Assembly: GCF_010389155.1 (NCBI RefSeq)
Contig: NC_057767.1
Coordinates: forward strand, 9,531,765 to 9,595,764
Direction of reading: 5' to 3'
Length of the DNA: 64,000 nucleotides
Source: Erigeron canadensis
Taxonomy: Eukaryota; Streptophyta; Magnoliopsida; Asterales; Asteraceae
Below, in pieces: positions 11,014 to 21,540 of this stretch. The notes below the pieces were generated by a model. The model ran no database searches. It worked only from the letters and a program-made list of their open reading frames with translations, and was not told the DNA's origin. Numbering within the stretch: position 1 is the stretch's first letter; each line of letters opens with the position of its first letter. The position numbers and the translations under genes were made by a program.

Positions 11014-12447
11014 CTAAAGATCTTTTTCCACTGTGTTATAATAGAAGTTATAATTGTTGATGCCAGTGAAAAGGCCGTCGCATTTTTTAGTTTCTTCCCA
11101 ATCACCGGTCAAAAGAAGATCACGCTGAGTGTAGTTGAAGGGAACATCGCACTTACCCATTGTAGCCATTAAAGTCACCATGTAGCTCTTTAACGGTGGA
11201 ACCGTTACAGTGTGACTCGTCTCTCTTGAAGTCTCTGTCGTTTTGGACTCTCCCCATTCATGCGTACTCGTATAATCAGTATGCATCTCGATCCCCAACT
11301 CGGAAATAAAAGGTACAACATCGACTGACATTGACACCGATACACCGAAATTGATTGTCTGACTGTTACTCCAGGAAGTGGTAGTAGATTTAGTTTCAGT
11401 AAACGTTAGGGCCGTTGTGATTGCTGAATCGCGCAAATTATTGGAAGTAGTTTGAGTGTCAACTTCTATGGGTTGCTCACCGTAAATTCTTGCGTCGGGC
11501 AGCCGGTATTGGATATCGTAGATCTCCCTTTTAAGGACACGCTCCACCACAGTCAGCCTTGTCTCGGATGACAAAGTGGCATAAAACGCGTTTAAACAGT
11601 CGGTTTTTCCATCCACGGAGAGTGGACCGCAGAAGCCATTGTTGCCCAAACTGCGAACGGCGAAGACATTGTTCTCTATATGGACGAACGAAAACTTGGT
11701 GTCGTTAGAAAACTCGTATTCTTGGCCGTCGGCCCATATCCAGGTAACCTGATACTTGAAATACCGGGCCCAATGCGAATCCCTTATACGATAGTTTCCA
11801 TCAGCAGTAGGGTAAAGCACCTTAAACACCAACGGATCTGTGATAAGTACGGACTCGAATCTCTCATAATTGAGCCCGTCTTGGTCTAAACATCGAAGGT
11901 AACGATCATTCCATTTAAATGCGACTCGCAAGGGAAGTACCACTAGACTCCCCCGGTCAATTACACTAAAAACAGATCCCCTGTTATTAGAGGATGCTAG
12001 CAGCATCCCTTTCTTGGCGTCGTCTGACGAAGACGACGAGAGTGTAACATGTACAGAGGAGTTGTGGTTCTTCTCGTCATCGATGAGGACATGGCGTAAG
12101 CGGACACTTGTTGACCCATCATCGAAATGAGGCTCGAACAATGTGCAAGAGTCGCTTGAGGTGTCCTCCTCTGGTTGCTTGGCGGATGCAACAACAATCC
12201 ATGATTTTGCTGTCTCATCATCGATTTGTTTCTTCACCAGGTACTTATTATTGTACAACGACCTTATGTGAACAAATCGGCCATCTCCGGTTTCTGCTGG
12301 CTCCGCTGCGAACTTGGTTCTCGGACTCCATATCTGTTCTTCATCGAATTTAACCAACCCGGATGGTAGGCCGGGTGGAACATTTTCGGTTAGGGTCAAG
12401 TATTTTGAACCGGATTGAAGAATGAAAAAACTCGGGAGCGATGCCAT
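11014..12447 (-). CDS. Amaranthin-lectin/aerolysin-type (natterin-like) protein A, 477 aa
   Basis: This is a single-exon gene. The N-terminal half contains two beta-trefoil agglutinin (amaranthin-type) modules, about residues 5-155 (FILQSGSKYLTLTEN, FVHIRSLYNNKYLVKK) and 160-310 (FKWNDRYLRCLDQDG, FVHIENNVFAVRSLGNNGFC). The C-terminal part, about 315-477, is a Ser/Thr-rich aerolysin/ETX-MTX2-type pore-forming module with alternating polar strands. No signal peptide is seen, so the protein is probably cytosolic or nuclear like other plant lectins of this class. The family binds glycans, and members with this fusion are regarded as stress or defence proteins. It differs from gene B at 19 residues. 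Both copies are full length. Specific function is inference. Confidence 0.85.
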   Translation of the reverse strand: MASLPSFFILQSGSKYLTLTENVPPGLPSGLVKFDEEQIWSPRTKFAAEPAETGDGRFVHIRSLYNNKYLVKKQIDDETAKSWIVVASAKQPEEDTSSDSCTLFEPHFDDGSTSVRLRHVLIDDEKNHNSSVHVTLSSSSSDDAKKGMLLASSNNRGSVFSVIDRGSLVVLPLRVAFKWNDRYLRCLDQDGLNYERFESVLITDPLVFKVLYPTADGNYRIRDSHWARYFKYQVTWIWADGQEYEFSNDTKFSFVHIENNVFAVRSLGNNGFCGPLSVDGKTDCLNAFYATLSSETRLTVVERVLKREIYDIQYRLPDARIYGEQPIEVDTQTTSNNLRDSAITTALTFTETKSTTTSWSNSQTINFGVSVSMSVDVVPFISELGIEMHTDYTSTHEWGESKTTETSRETSHTVTVPPLKSYMVTLMATMGKCDVPFNYTQRDLLLTGDWEETKKCDGLFTGINNYNFYYNTVEKDL

Positions 12448-12528
12448 GGCAATAATGTCGGGATAAGTTTTTTCAATATTGATAGAAAATGGGTTTGATA
12501 GATATGCTTATGACACATTCCAGCCACC

Positions 12529-12539
12529 CAATATATAGA
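12529..12539 (-). promoter_or_regulatory. TATA box of gene A
   Basis: Minus strand reads CTATATATTGGG about 85 bases upstream of the ATG at 12447. The same box is kept in unit 2, in an otherwise AT-moderate stretch. Confidence 0.5.
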
Positions 12540-13128
12540 CATAAAGTATTCTTAATTCAGGACACATAGACTACATGTTGAAATTAATAGAATGCATTAT
12601 TCATAACGCGTGACCACACCCATTAATGAGGCCGGCGCTCCCATTAAACGCATACAATAATGCAGACAGTAGATATCTATATAATGGGAGTTATACCGCG
12701 GCTGGCGGGTAACAAGCCATCTCCAATGCCCGACACCCACCGGCCATATGGGAAGTTTATATTCATACTTACCGTTTAGTGATGGGAAATGATAAATCAT
12801 TTTAACCAATCTTTTTAAAAATCTTTTTAATATATCCACTTGTTAACGCATGAAATCCATTAATTCTATTTCTTAATATCAACACCTGATTTTTCACATG
12901 TCACAATCCTATTAATTAGAAGGATTTTTTGGCTAATAAGTTAGGAGGATTGATCATTACCCTATAGTGATTTTTACCGTATCTCTACTACCTTTTTTTA
13001 TCTCAAAAAAGAACTTAATATACCTAATTTGTCTCTCTCTTTTATCCATTAGTTTGAATATCATCACCTAATATATCTATAATACGTTTAAATCTCAATC
13101 ACTCAATTTTTTCCCTCTCCTCCATAGA

Positions 13129-13252
13129 TCATTTTATTCCTCCAATTCATTTAAAACCTTTTATCTCAAAAACCGTACATCGATAAATTATAAAAATTAT
13201 ATGGCTGTTCTTAAAATTATATGTTGTTTTATTAGAATTGTCATTCGATATA
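13129..13252. repeat. Dispersed repeat R1, copy 1
   Basis: Begins ATCATTTTATTCCTCCAATT and includes CGTACATCGATAAATTATAA and TCATTCGATATA. It matches 16138-16292 and 46646-46795. Copies 2 and 3 continue into CTTTCGACGAATTTTTAAAT; copy 1 stops where duplication unit 2 begins. Confidence 0.7.
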
Positions 13253-13730
13253 TACTTTTTATTATCAAATAATATATGTGACGTATTAAATAGAAAATAA
13301 AAAAATGGTGTTCTGCGTTCTGGATCATGATTCTGCATCCATAACTGTCTATGATTGATGGAATGGTGAAAGCTGATGTGGTGCTGAGATGACATTTTGG
13401 ATGGTTCTATGTTTAGGATACGTACCTACCTGATGCTCTAAGATTATTCTTGTTTATATTGTTTAAGAGGAGAGCGATACCCGGGCAATGTGGCGGCGTT
13501 GACGGCGATGGGTGGTGGTGGCAGCGCTAACGGTAACGGTGTGATTATTAATATAAAAGTATAAGTGATTCGCTATTATGCCACTGCGCGGTTTATTTCA
13601 GTTTGACACATGATGCGTTTTGATTGGCCCATAAAACCTTCTCCCCCATCTTTCCTTAACACACCTTCTTTCAAGATTCTCACTATATATATAGGGTAAC
13701 ACTCCGGTGTATATATATATATGTATATAA

Positions 13731-14295
13731 TATACCAATAAACTACAATGAGATTGAGATGTTCTTGAAACGACACGTGACATAATTTTTGATCGACACA
13801 TGTCGTTTTAATTAATTTATTTTATTAAATTAGTTTTTTTAACGGTAAATAAATTCAATTTTCTTATTAGACTTATAATCAAACTTTAATTCTTGTAATA
13901 CAAAAGACATTATAACCATTGATCGTTTTCTCATTAATAAATTATCTTTTTTTTCTTTTTTAATTCTTCAACTCCAGATACTTAAATTACTTATTATATG
14001 TTATTAACATGAAAAAATTTAAAATTTTGAGTTTACGATCCAAAATAACAAGACTATTTGCCGTTATTTACTATGTTTACAAATTCCAATTTTGACGTAA
14101 TTCTAAAAGTTAAGGTAAATCCAAAACTCTAACTAAACATATATTATATTTATCATTACAGATTATTATAATATATATTCGATCATCAGATACTTAAATA
14201 ATAATTTATTTCATAATAGTAATAATTTATTTCATAATCACGAATTATATATGAACATGTTCGAATTGGTTTATATAACCCAATACATGCAAACT
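13731..14295 (+). mobile_element. Helitron-like sequence beside gene B
   Basis: Second-unit copy of the 10391-10935 Helitron-like stretch, starting ACCAATAAACTACAATGAG. It has the same internal landmarks and again no 3' hairpin/CTAG terminus next to it. Confidence 0.6.
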
Positions 14296-14377
14296 TATTC
14301 AAACAAGTAATAAAAGCAAACTTAAACATACGATAAGAACAATACATCTGAAAAGGACTTGAATGTGTAGTGTTACT

Positions 14378-15811
14378 CTAAAGATCTTTTTCCACTGTGT
14401 TATAATAGAAGTTATAATTATTGATGCCAGTGAAAAGGCCGTCATATTTTTTAGTTACTTCCCAATCACCAGTCAAAAGAAGATCACGCTGAGTGTAGTT
14501 GAAGGGAACATCGCACTTACCCATTGTAGCCATTAAAGTCACCTTGTATCTCTTTAACGGTGGAACCGTCAAAGTGTGACTCGTCTCTCTTGTAGTCTTT
14601 GTCGTTTTGGACTCTCCCCATTCATGCGTACTCGTATAGTCAGTATGCATCTCGATCTCCAACTCGGAAATAAACGGTATAACATCGACTGACATTGACA
14701 CGGATACACCAAAATTGATTGTCTGACTGTTACTCCAGGAAGTGGTAGTAATTTTAGTTTCAGTAAACTTTAGGGTCGTTGTGATTGCTGAATCGGGAAA
14801 GCTATTGGAAGTAGTTTGAGTGTCAACTTCTATGGGTTGCTCACCGTAAATTCTTGCGTCGGGCAGCCGGTATTGGATATCGTAGATCTCCCTTTTAAGG
14901 ACACGCTCTACCACAGTCAGCCTTGTCTCGGATGACAAAGTGGCATAAAACGCGTTTAAACAGTCGGTTTTTCCATCCACGGAGAGTGGACCGCAGAAGC
15001 CATTGTTGCCCAAACTGCGAACGGCGAAGACATTGTTCTCTATATGGACGAACGAAAACTTGGTGTCGTTAGAAAACTCGTATTCTTGGCCGTCGGCCCA
15101 TATCCAGGTAACCTGATACTTGAAATACCGGGCCCAATGCGAATCCCTTATGCGATAGTTTCCATCAGCAGTAGGGTAAAGCACCTTAAACACCAACGGA
15201 TCTGTGATATCAACGTACTCGAATCTCTCATAATTGAGCCCGTCTTGGTCTAAACATCGAAGGTAACGATCATTCCATTTAAATGCGACTCGAAGGGGAA
15301 GTACCACTAGACTCCCTCGGTCAATTACACTAAAAACAGATCCACTGTTATTTGAGGATGCTAGCAGCATCCCTTTCTTGGCGTCGTCTGACGAAGACGA
15401 CGAGAGTGTTACGTGTACAGAGGAGTTGTGGTTCTTCTCATCAACGATGAGGACATGGCGTAAGCGGACACTTGTTGATCCATCATCGAAATGAGGCTCG
15501 AACAATGTGCAAGAGTCGCTTGAGGTGTCCTCCTCTGGTTGCTTGGCGGATGCAACAACAATCCATGATTTTGCTGTCTCATCATCGATTTGTTTCTTCA
15601 CCAGATACTTATTATTGTACAACGACCTTATGTGAACAAATCGGCCATCTCCGGTTTCTGCTGGCTCCGCTGCGAACTTGGTTCTCGGACTCCATATCTG
15701 TTCTTCATCGAATTTAACCAACCCGGATGGTAGGCCGGGTGGGACATTTTCGGTTAGGGTCAAATATTTTGAACCGGATTGAAGAATGAAAAAACTCGGG
15801 AGCGATGCCAT
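14378..15811 (-). CDS. Amaranthin-lectin/aerolysin-type (natterin-like) protein B, 477 aa
   Basis: This is an intact paralogue of the gene at 11014-12447, the same length and without introns. It has the same two agglutinin modules and C-terminal aerolysin-type module. Of 19 residue differences, only 4 lie before residue 335; 15 fall in the last 143 residues, the pore-forming module. Several change charge (for example E to K, S to R, M to K, G to E). Promoter and TATA box (15894-15902) are conserved, so both genes could be expressed. The function is likely carbohydrate-targeted membrane activity in defence, by family analogy only. Confidence 0.85.
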   Translation of the reverse strand: MASLPSFFILQSGSKYLTLTENVPPGLPSGLVKFDEEQIWSPRTKFAAEPAETGDGRFVHIRSLYNNKYLVKKQIDDETAKSWIVVASAKQPEEDTSSDSCTLFEPHFDDGSTSVRLRHVLIVDEKNHNSSVHVTLSSSSSDDAKKGMLLASSNNSGSVFSVIDRGSLVVLPLRVAFKWNDRYLRCLDQDGLNYERFEYVDITDPLVFKVLYPTADGNYRIRDSHWARYFKYQVTWIWADGQEYEFSNDTKFSFVHIENNVFAVRSLGNNGFCGPLSVDGKTDCLNAFYATLSSETRLTVVERVLKREIYDIQYRLPDARIYGEQPIEVDTQTTSNSFPDSAITTTLKFTETKITTTSWSNSQTINFGVSVSMSVDVIPFISELEIEMHTDYTSTHEWGESKTTKTTRETSHTLTVPPLKRYKVTLMATMGKCDVPFNYTQRDLLLTGDWEVTKKYDGLFTGINNYNFYYNTVEKDL

Positions 15812-15892
15812 GGCAATAATGTCGGGATAAGTTTTTTCAATATTGATAGAAAATGGGTTTGATAGATATGCTTATGACACATTCCAGCCACC

Positions 15893-15903
15893 CAATATAT
15901 AGA
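15893..15903 (-). promoter_or_regulatory. TATA box of gene B
   Basis: Same CTATATATTGGG box as in unit 1, about 85 bases upstream of the ATG at 15811. Confidence 0.5.
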
Positions 15904-16137
15904 CATAAAGTATTCTTAATTCAGGACACATAGAATGCATTATTCATAACGCGTGACCACACCCATTAATGATGCCGGCGCTCAAATTAAACGCATACAA
16001 TAATGCAGACAGTAGATATCTATATAATGGGAGTTATATCGCGGCTGGCGGGTAACAAGCCCATAAATCAGTAGATATCTTAACTACTCAATTTCCTTCC
16101 TCTCTTTATATTTTAACCACTTATTTTTTTTCTTTTT

Positions 16138-16292
16138 CCTGCATAAATTATTTTATTCAACAAATTCATTTAAAATCTTTTATCTTAAAAATCATAAATC
16201 GATAAATTATAAAAATTACATGGGTGTTACTAAAATCTCATGCTCTTTAATTAGAAAGGTCATTCGATATACTTTCGACAAATTTTTAAATA
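16138..16292. repeat. Dispersed repeat R1, copy 2
   Basis: Matches 13129-13252 and 46646-46795. It is followed by a CGTACGGGCTAGGGCATTT-like tail and then, at about 16323, the broken edge of copia element B. Confidence 0.7.
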
Positions 16293-16322
16293 TGAAAACG
16301 GAGTCCGTACGGGCTAGGGCAT

Positions 16323-16600
16323 TTGGCCATGATCTGAATCTGAATAACCCATTAGATCTAAGTCTGAGCCTTTGGGATACCAAAGACCCAAACTGGGAGT
16401 TCCCTTAAGGTACTTCAAAATGCGCTTTACAGCCGCCAGATGAGATTCTTTTGGGTTAGACTGATATCTGGCACAAAGACATGTTGCAAACATTATATCT
16501 GGTCTACTGGTAGTTAAATACATTAGTGAACCAATCATGCCTCTATAGGCAGTGGTGTTTACTGGCTTCCCATCAGGGTCTGAATCTATTATTAAAGGTG
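16323..16600 (-). pseudogene. copia B RT C-terminus/RNase H fragment
   Basis: Encodes MIGSLMYLTTSRPDIMFATC and LKYLKGTPSLGLWYPKGS, the connection between RT and RNase H. The reading frame is separated from the upstream RT by a TAA near 16620 and is cut at 16323. Confidence 0.8.
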
Positions 16601-16619
16601 CAGAAATTGGAGTTGTTTT

Positions 16620-17831
16620 TTAAGGTGAAGAATTCATATCGAATTTTCTTAAAATATCTTTAACATATTTTTCTTGATTAATAAAAATGCCATCACGGGT
16701 TTGTTTAATCTGGAGTCCAAGAAAAAATGTTAATTCACCCATCAAACTCATTTCAAATTTTGAAGACATGATTTTTGAAAATTTCTTGCACAAAGATTCA
16801 TCAGTAGAACCAAAAATAATATCATCAACATAAACTTGTACCAATAGAAGATTACCTCTTTCACGAAAAATAAATAAGGTATTGTCAATTGCACCTCTTT
16901 TGAAACCGTTTTCTGATAAGTGTTTGGTCAGAGTATCATACCAGGCTCGAGGGGCTTGTCTGAGGCCATACAGTGCCTTGTCCAGACGATATACCCAATG
17001 TGGATGCTTTTCTTTAAAGAAGCCTGGAGGTTGCTTGACATAAACTTCTTCTTCTAATTCTCCATTCAAAAATGCACTCTTTACGTCCATCTGGTAGACC
17101 TTAAACTTATGATGAGCAGCAAAGGCTAAAAACATTTTGATGGCTTCTAACCTTGCTACTGGTGTAAATGATTCTTCAAAGTCAAGGTCTGTCTGGACGT
17201 ACCCTTGTGCCACCAATCCGGCCTTATTTCTGATCACATGACCATCTTCATCAACCTTATTCCTGAAGACCCATCTGGTTTCAATTGGTTCTTTCTTGCC
17301 AACTGGAGGAGGAACCAGATTCCAAACTTTATTTCGTTTGAACTGGTGAAGCTCTTCTTGCATAGCTATCACCAAGCTTGGGTCATTCATTGCCTCGTCA
17401 ATCTTCTTCGGTTCAATCAGTGATAAGAAGTTGACATATAAACATTGTTCACTGGAGGCACTTCTGGTCTGAACCCCTCTACTGGAGTCACCGATAATCT
17501 GGTTGATTGGGTGAGCTTTTGTCCACTTAGAGTATTGACCATGATTGTTTCTGACAACAATATCAGTGCAAGAATTCAATTGATTTTCTGGAATGGAATC
17601 TTGCCAGACGACTTCAGTATCTTCATCGGAATCTGTAAGATCACGATTTGCATCATGAAATTCTTCATTTAAAGGCATTTCTTGAATTACTGGCTCAAAA
17701 TCAATTGAATCTGATGCTAGTAGTGTAGTACGAATATCTGATCCAATAACAAGTTCAGAGGGTAGTTTGAAACTTATTGAAGGATAAAATGAAGTATTAC
17801 TGGGAGGTTTTTCGATTTGCACTGGTTCCAA
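16620..17831 (-). pseudogene. copia B integrase tail and reverse transcriptase, 403-aa open segment
   Basis: This is the longest open pol piece in the window. It starts in the acidic linker after integrase (its apparent ATG is internal, because the frame is cut by a TAG at 17874). It contains [90 protein letters not shown] and the active-site YVDDIIFGS. The RT palm motifs are all intact. A TAA at about 16618 ends it before the RNase H fragment. Confidence 0.85.
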
Positions 17832-17870
17832 GTCAGGATGACTGGAACCATCTTCAGATGAATCTTTATT

Positions 17871-19260
17871 CTAGTTGATAGGATTAGATTCACCAAAGAT
17901 AATTGGACTTTCTGGGGGAGAATTAAGGATTAGCTTTTTGTTGATTGCTTCATTTGACTCATCAAATGTGACATGAATTGACTCCTGGATCTTTTCCAGT
18001 CTCTTGTTGTAGACTCTGAAGGCTTTGCGAATGGCTGAATATCCTAAGAAATATCCTTCATCAACTTTGGCATCTAATTTGCCTAACTGACTGGAGTCGT
18101 TCAGGATGTATACTGGACATCCAAAAACGTGAAAATAACCAATATTTGGTTTTCTATTTCTTAATATTTCATAGGATGTCTTCTTGTGTCTCTTCACATA
18201 TAGTGAGTGATTCTGTGTGTGGCAAACAGTTGCAATTGCTTCAGCCCAGTACATTATGGGAAGACCAGATTCAGCAAGCATACTCCTGGCAGCTTCTATC
18301 AGCGTTCTGTTCTTTCTTTCTACAACTCCATTCTGCTCTGGAATGTGTGCTGATGAGAAATTCTGGGAGATGCCAGTGTCAGTGCGTGATTTCTCCAGAG
18401 TTGCATTCTGAAATTCTGTTCATTATCACTTCTTAACTGACACACCTTTCGCTTATATTTGAGTTAAATTTTCTTGATAAGAGCGATGACTTCAGCAGCA
18501 GTTTCATTCTTTGATCTAAGAAATATTACCCAACAATATCTGGAGTATTCATCAACAACTACCAGGGTATATTTCTTACCAGCACGAGTCTGAACATTCA
18601 CTGGACCAAAAAGGTCCATATGAAGCATATGAAGAGGTTCAGATATGCTAAAATTCTGTTTCGTCTTGAAACTGGTGCGTTTCTGCTTACCCATCTCACA
18701 TCCTGGACATGGTCTTTCCTTTTTGAAGGACAGAAGGTATCCCATCTGCAAGTTGTTTTCTGGACAACTTGTTAATATTTTTGAAATTTAAATGGGATAA
18801 CCTTTTATGCCATAGCCAGTTTGTGTCTTCATCAGCCTTGGTATAGAAGCACTGCTCTGAAGGAGAGCTTTCCATATCCATCACGTACACATTCTCTTTT
18901 CTGGGAGCAATCAGTACTACCTTCCAATCCTTATTAAATACAATGCCCTGAGAGATGTTAAAAATAACACCTGGTAGCCATCATCACACAACTGGCTCAC
19001 ACTTATGAGGTTATATTTCAAACCATTTACATAAGCCACCCGTCTGAATTTGACTTGACCATTATTCAGAACACCATATCCCTCAGTCTTTTTAGAACCA
19101 TCATTTCCAAAAGTAATAGAGGGTCCGTCTGAAACTACGAACTCCTCCAGCAGGGTCTTACATCCGGTCATTATCCTGCCAGCAGCGCTGTTAAGATACC
19201 AAATACATTTCTTTCGATCGCCCTGCACATCCACCAGATTATTAGTTTAAAGGTTTGCGA
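17871..19260 (-). pseudogene. copia B protease-integrase region (broken)
   Basis: Open pieces at 17871-18281 (integrase C-terminus), 18464-18751 (catalytic core start, HMDLFGPV), 18696-18890 (zinc-binding WHKRLSHLNF, CPGCEMGKQ partly frame-shifted) and 18917-19234 (protease region). The protease motif is again WYLNSAAGRIMTG, without the catalytic Asp. The DNG and E motifs of the integrase lie in the frameshifted 18280-18460 interval. Confidence 0.8.
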
Positions 19261-19398
19261 ACCCATCGACTGATGGGTTCTCTGGATCCACAAGGATAAT
19301 TCCCAGCTGGTATCTAGTTGATTTCACTTTCAAAGATAGTGGGTTTCTCATTAAACACCACTGGAACTGACAGATTTGAAACCTTTTTCTTTGTCTTA

Positions 19399-20510
19399 TC
19401 AACAGGTGTGCTCGAATTTTCTTTCTTTTGTATTTTGTTTAGGGCCAGATGAAGTACCCTCAAAATTGTTAATTCTTGCATTGCAACTTTGAACTTGACG
19501 AGCCAGTAGTTGAAACTGACTCTCCAGCCTTAACAAAATAGTTTCTTCAGATGACACCATAGCCTTTCCAGATGACTGTACTTTTGGCTTAGGTGGAGGA
19601 ACAACATTCTTCTTTTTCTGAACCTGGGGTTCTTTAGAAGATAATTGAGGCAAAGGTTTATTCTGCTTAACTTTCTTGACTGGAGCATTCATCTGGGCAG
19701 CTCCAGTCTTAACCTCAAACAATAAAGCAGAAGGAATAATACAAGTTTTGGGTGTTGTTGGTTCATCATAAATAGTGCTAGGTTTTAACACTTCAGGTAA
19801 TCGGTTAACAACAGGTATTAATGCAGCTGCATTGACATCACCCCCAAGATATGCACGTTTTTAGGAGGGGTACTGGTTACATGCAGCATCATATGGTTTC
19901 TTGGTCTCAAGCCATGACTGGATAACATGTTTTTCTTTTTTTAAAATATTTTCCAGTTCTTCTTTTTCTTGGACCAGTTGTTCAGTAACCAAAACTTGTG
20001 CTTTGAAAGCGAGTTCAATATCTTGCAATTCTTTTAACTTTGATTGTAAATTTGCCATTTCAGAAAAATCTGTTTCAAAATTATTTAACATTTCTGAACG
20101 AACAGTTTCCACAAACATTAAATCAGAGTTTAAAGCTTCAGCAATGTGTCCAATTTTAATTCAGGATCAGTTTCTTTGTCATAATCTATTACCTTCTGAA
20201 TGACAATGTCCACCCATCTTCCAGATGTGACATCTTCTTTCACCAGATGCTTTTCATCAGCTAGAGCCATATAACAACAATCTTTTTCCTCTTCATCATC
20301 AACTGATGAGTCATCAGAGGGAACCCATTCTTCTTTAGCCACCATGCATTTATTATTATCTTTTTCTGCAGACATGAGAACAATTTGAGCCTTAAGCTTT
20401 TTGTATTTTAATCTGTAGCTATCATCAGGCTTGTATTTGACTCCAGAATTTAATCTGTAGAGGTCCAGTATTTAAAGGGTTTCCTTGTGTATTCTCTGGG
20501 TTGGCCATCG
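19399..20510 (-). pseudogene. copia B linker and internally deleted gag
   Basis: 19399-19791 is the Lys/Pro-rich linker, open here. 19861-20118 and 20130-20375 encode the acidic coiled-coil gag C-terminus, interrupted by a short insertion (about 20112-20150) absent from copy A. The gag N-terminus (ATG at about 20508) joins at about 20460 with the central 1.1 kb missing. Confidence 0.75.
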
Positions 20511-20546
20511 AGAGAATGCAGATCTAGGCAAGTATGTTAGCCTTCC

Positions 20547-20558
20547 GCTCTGATACCA
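20547..20558 (-). other. Primer binding site of copia B
   Basis: Minus strand TGGTATCAGAGC two bases from the LTR end, identical to that of element A. Confidence 0.85.
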
Positions 20559-20560
20559 AT

Positions 20561-21540
20561 TGTGTAGTCCCTCACTCGATGGTTTAACCCACAAGTGTAG
20601 AATACAACAAGTCAAGTAATCACTAGATAGGACTAGTATGAAACGTCAAGTAAGCACTAGATTGGACTAGTATTACAATAAATATAAATGCAAGAATATA
20701 TATAAAGTAATACGTACTTAAGCAATATAAAGATAACCAAGTAAAGTAAATGGTGAGACACAATGTAATTTTCAAGTGTATTTTATTTATTGATGTTAAA
20801 TAAAATACAAGGTTGTTGCGGAACAAGATATTACAAAGTAAGTATCTAAACAACCTATGAATTAGAAGTGATCTAATTTTGCTAAATAAACTCCTTGATC
20901 GAAATACTTAAAGTTGTGAAGTATAACTGGTTAGATCGAGAGTATTTGAGCAAAAGCACCAAATTGCAAAAGTATGTCATTTGGACGAGGAAGTGACTTG
21001 GTATTTATAGGCAAAAAGAATAAATATAATATTCTTTTTGCCGTACAAATATGGTTACATGCATTTAAGGAAATTACTTTAACTTCTTAAATGCATTGAT
21101 TCAAGTACAAGAATAAAGTCACATGATAGTGACTTGTCTTCCAATTAACCAACCACCTTTACAGTAAGGCTTTTAACAAAGGACAAATGGATTGTCCGGA
21201 TAAAGGCATATAAAGGCATAAAGTCAATTCTTCGTAATCAGTGTTCAGACTTGTAAGGTCTAGAACACTGATAAGGACTCCAGTCAGGAGATCTGGTAAG
21301 TCTTCCAGTGAGCTCCGCTATTTGTCAGACTTCTTTCTTCAGACTTCAGTCTTCGACTTCAGTGAGAATGTTCTTCAGTGGAAAGATCTTTACTGGAGTG
21401 AAGTCCAGTGAACAAATCTGGTGGAATCCAGATTCCTGTACAAGTAAGTTGTTCACTGGGCTTTACATAGTTTCTGGACAAATCTTCAGAGGGCTTCAGT
21501 AATCACGTCTGGAGTGAGTCCAGTAAATTTGGACCTAACA
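20561..21540 (-). repeat. 5' LTR of copia B
   Basis: On the minus strand it begins TGTTAGGTCC and ends ACTACACA, aligning throughout with 6647-7618. Differences are mostly single bases, plus a few short indels (for example around 21160 and 21330). Confidence 0.88.

Larger units (their letters stand above)
9957..13252. repeat. Tandem duplication unit 1 (with lectin-aerolysin gene A)
   Basis: This unit aligns with 13255-16292 in the same orientation. The left edge is CTTTTTATTATCAAATAATA in both. The shared sequence includes a GC-rich patch (10190-10250 / 13490-13550), Helitron-like sequence, the gene, its promoter and, after a diverged spacer, a dispersed repeat (13129-13252 / 16138-16292). 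High similarity through the promoter stops at 12718 / 16061, just after GGCGGGTAACAAGCC. Confidence 0.85.
13255..16292. repeat. Tandem duplication unit 2 (with lectin-aerolysin gene B)
   Basis: Second copy of the 9957-13252 unit, head to tail. It differs by small indels, including a 23-base loss upstream of the gene (after 15930), extra bases in the 3' flank, and an approximately 44-base TA-rich insertion around 13690-13735. Its right end is followed by truncated copia element B. Confidence 0.85.
16323..21540 (-). mobile_element. Ty1/copia retrotransposon B (truncated, internal gag deletion)
   Basis: This is a close relative of element A in the same orientation. The LTR (20561-21540) and primer site are present. 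Gag is cut down: copy B jumps from the sequence equivalent to A 5400 directly to that equivalent to A 6540 (at about 20450-20462), losing the capsid core and zinc knuckle. pol is present from linker to RT but with several frameshifts. The element ends abruptly at 16323 inside RNase H (GYSDSDH) against an unrelated repeat, so the RNase H end and 3' LTR are missing. It cannot be autonomous. Confidence 0.9.

Noticed and set aside
11680..12353. Plus-strand frames antisense to the lectin-aerolysin genes
   Set aside because: Frames opposite a long real gene; they have no motifs and are conserved only because the coding strand is.
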